Origin: Chrysophaeum taylorii
Lineage: Eukaryota; Sar; Pelagophyceae; Pelagomonadales; Pelagomonadaceae
NCBI GenBank assembly: GCA_029834535.1
Contig: JAQMWT010000003.1
Location: 62,001-126,000 of the forward strand
DNA length: 64,000 nt
Reading direction: 5' to 3'
Shown here: one piece after another, positions 62,923 through 64,000 of the stretch
Layout: every line of letters begins with the position of its first letter
Numbering within the stretch: the first letter of the stretch is position 1
The notes under the pieces: generated by a model
Told to the model about the DNA's origin: nothing
Seen by the model: only the letters and a program-made list of their open reading frames with translations
The model's database searches: none
Position numbers and translations under genes: made by a program

Positions 62923-63612
62923 TTAGAAAGGGGGGGGGGGGCGAGGAGCGCTGCTGGTGATTACGACGATTGCTCTTTCGTTCCCTTCGAATTCCCGCTG
63001 ACATTGCAAGATCGTAGCCTCGTCTCCAGCTCGTTTAGCTTCCCTGGTACTCTCGCGGCATACGGCGTGGCGCAGACGACCACTCTCGCGTTCGTCCTCG
63101 AGCGCGCGCATCGCGTCCTCGTCGCCGGCGTGCGCTTCTTCTAAACGTATGTCGCGCCTTGCGACGTGGCGCAGACGATCAGCCTCGCGTTCGTCGTCGA
63201 GCGCGCGCATCGCGCCCTCGACGCCGGCGTGCGCTTCTTCTAGACGATCATCACGCCGCTCTGCAATTGCAATACGCTTGGCCTCGCGTTGACGCTCAAG
63301 CAGCATCGCCCCATCCTCGTCGCCAGCGGCAAGAGCTTCACGACGAGCGGCCCGCCAATAAAATCGCCCCGTCTTGTCGCGACGGACCGCACGTTCGCCT
63401 TCGAGAAGCCGATCGTCTCGAACACGCCACAAGTGCTTCCACGCATCAACAGCGCGCTTGTACACTTTCTCGTCGCCATTCCGCTCCTGGGCGAGGACAC
63501 TCGAGTACCAGTTCCTTTTCAAAGGAACTTGCGCCTCTTTCGTTTTCCCGCGTAAATCCGGCGGCGGGAATCTCTCCGCGGAGTGCACGAAATCCGGCCT
63601 TCCCCGCACCAT
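62923..63612 (-). CDS. Charged repetitive protein, function unknown
   Basis: An uninterrupted frame of about 230 codons. The first ATG is at 63612 (MVRGRPDFVHSAERFPPPDL); upstream only a TTG start is available. Residues 1-70 hold KRNWYSSVLAQERNGDEKVY and AVDAWKHLWRVRDDRLLEGE. Residues 80-215 are three to four imperfect repeats of about 34 residues, best seen as RDDRLEEAHAGVEGAMRALD and RDIRLEEAHAGDEDAMRALE. It is Arg/Glu/Ala-rich and probably one long helix. A G-tract (plus strand 62928-62941) lies just at its 3' end. No family recognised; it could be an N-terminal part of a transposon protein or a host gene. Confidence 0.42.
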   Translation of the reverse strand: MVRGRPDFVHSAERFPPPDLRGKTKEAQVPLKRNWYSSVLAQERNGDEKVYKRAVDAWKHLWRVRDDRLLEGERAVRRDKTGRFYWRAARREALAAGDEDGAMLLERQREAKRIAIAERRDDRLEEAHAGVEGAMRALDDEREADRLRHVARRDIRLEEAHAGDEDAMRALEDERESGRLRHAVCRESTREAKRAGDEATILQCQREFEGNERAIVVITSSAPRPPPPF

Positions 63613-63636
63613 GATCAAGGAGATGATGACGCGGTT

Positions 63637-64000
63637 TAACTAACTAACTAACTTCAGACCTCTCCCGAGCATGGGAGCCAGGCCGGACAGGCAGGAGCCG
63701 ATCCGGAATCACAGAGGAAAATCACGCAGTTGGGGCAGAGGCGAGGGACGAGGGCTCGTTGATGACGGACCGCCACTGCGCGCGGTCTTGTGCGAAGTCG
63801 TGCAAAAGCGTCGCAGGCCGCAAACGTGTTGGTCCACGAACAATCGACCTGTCCGTCGCGTTCTGCCCAACCGAGCGAACCCCATCCCAGCGCGGACTTT
63901 CCGGGTGCTAACCGGCCAGCCCGGGAGGCGAGCAGGCACCGTCTCACTCCGGGACGGCCGGGGCCGCCGCAGGGAGCAAGCGTGTTAGGCGCCGTCCTCC
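63637..64000 (-). mobile_element. SINE-like retroposon, copy e, running off the window
   Basis: Minus orientation: tail AACTAACTAACTAACTTCAG at the left, then the shared CCTCTCCCGAGCATGGGAGC block. The 5' part to GGAGGACGGCGCCTAACACG reaches the window end. It belongs to the same subfamily as copies a and d (contains TCCGCGCTGGGATGGGGTTC on the minus strand). Confidence 0.8.

Noticed and set aside
1-64000. tRNA, rRNA or clear host housekeeping genes
   Set aside because: No cloverleaf-like sequence, rRNA block or recognisable conserved host protein was found on either strand by eye; short tRNA genes could still be missed without a covariance search.

Overview
The window is a gene-poor, repeat-saturated piece of a eukaryotic nuclear genome. 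I find no convincing host gene, no rRNA and no tRNA. Almost everything is transposable-element DNA in layers: Copia-type LTR retrotransposons, remnants with a Helitron-type (Pif1-like) helicase, a Mutator-like (MULE) transposon, a small TIR element with an 8-bp target duplication, and a 400-bp SINE-like retroposon family. A candidate splice donor near 62413 and the element types rule out a prokaryote. An alga or another protist fits best, because DNA methyltransferase genes inside LTR retrotransposons are known from some algae, but the sequence does not fix the lineage.

Layout. 1-3879 (-): partial LTR element A with protease-like and complete-looking C5 DNA methyltransferase signatures. About 5640-39013 (-): one old Copia-type element, E, cut into five pieces (5640-10982, 20433-20471, 22496-23189, 31625-32112, 36736-39013) by later insertions. 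The insertions are Copia element 1 (10988-20427, +), helicase-bearing remnants H1 and H2 (20472-22495), LTR element B (23190-31624, -, itself carrying H3 at 27696-30248 and a SINE) and Copia element 2 (32113-36735, +). 40263-41211: remnant H4. 41354-46357 (+): old Copia D1 with a SINE in its RT. 46858-58690: a MULE bounded by 40-bp inverted repeats. It now holds a transposase relic, an arginine-rich repeat (F) and the young Copia D2 (51764-57153). 59040-60429: a hAT-like TIR element. 60650-62900: a DNA element full of an AAGTTTGGTCA motif. 62923-63612: a repetitive charged ORF. 63637-64000: a SINE copy.

The most interesting content is a shared module in three different LTR elements (A, E and 1), a C5-cytosine DNA methyltransferase between protease and integrase. 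In E and 1 the methyltransferase signatures are split: a second domain resembling the jelly-roll core of 2-oxoglutarate/Fe(II) dioxygenases lies between motif VIII and motifs IX/X. These elements and B also share LTR ends that read TAGAG...CTCTA instead of the usual TG...CA. All LTR elements here are treated as fossils. D2 is the freshest (its LTRs are almost identical apart from a tandem duplication); E is the oldest by stratigraphy.
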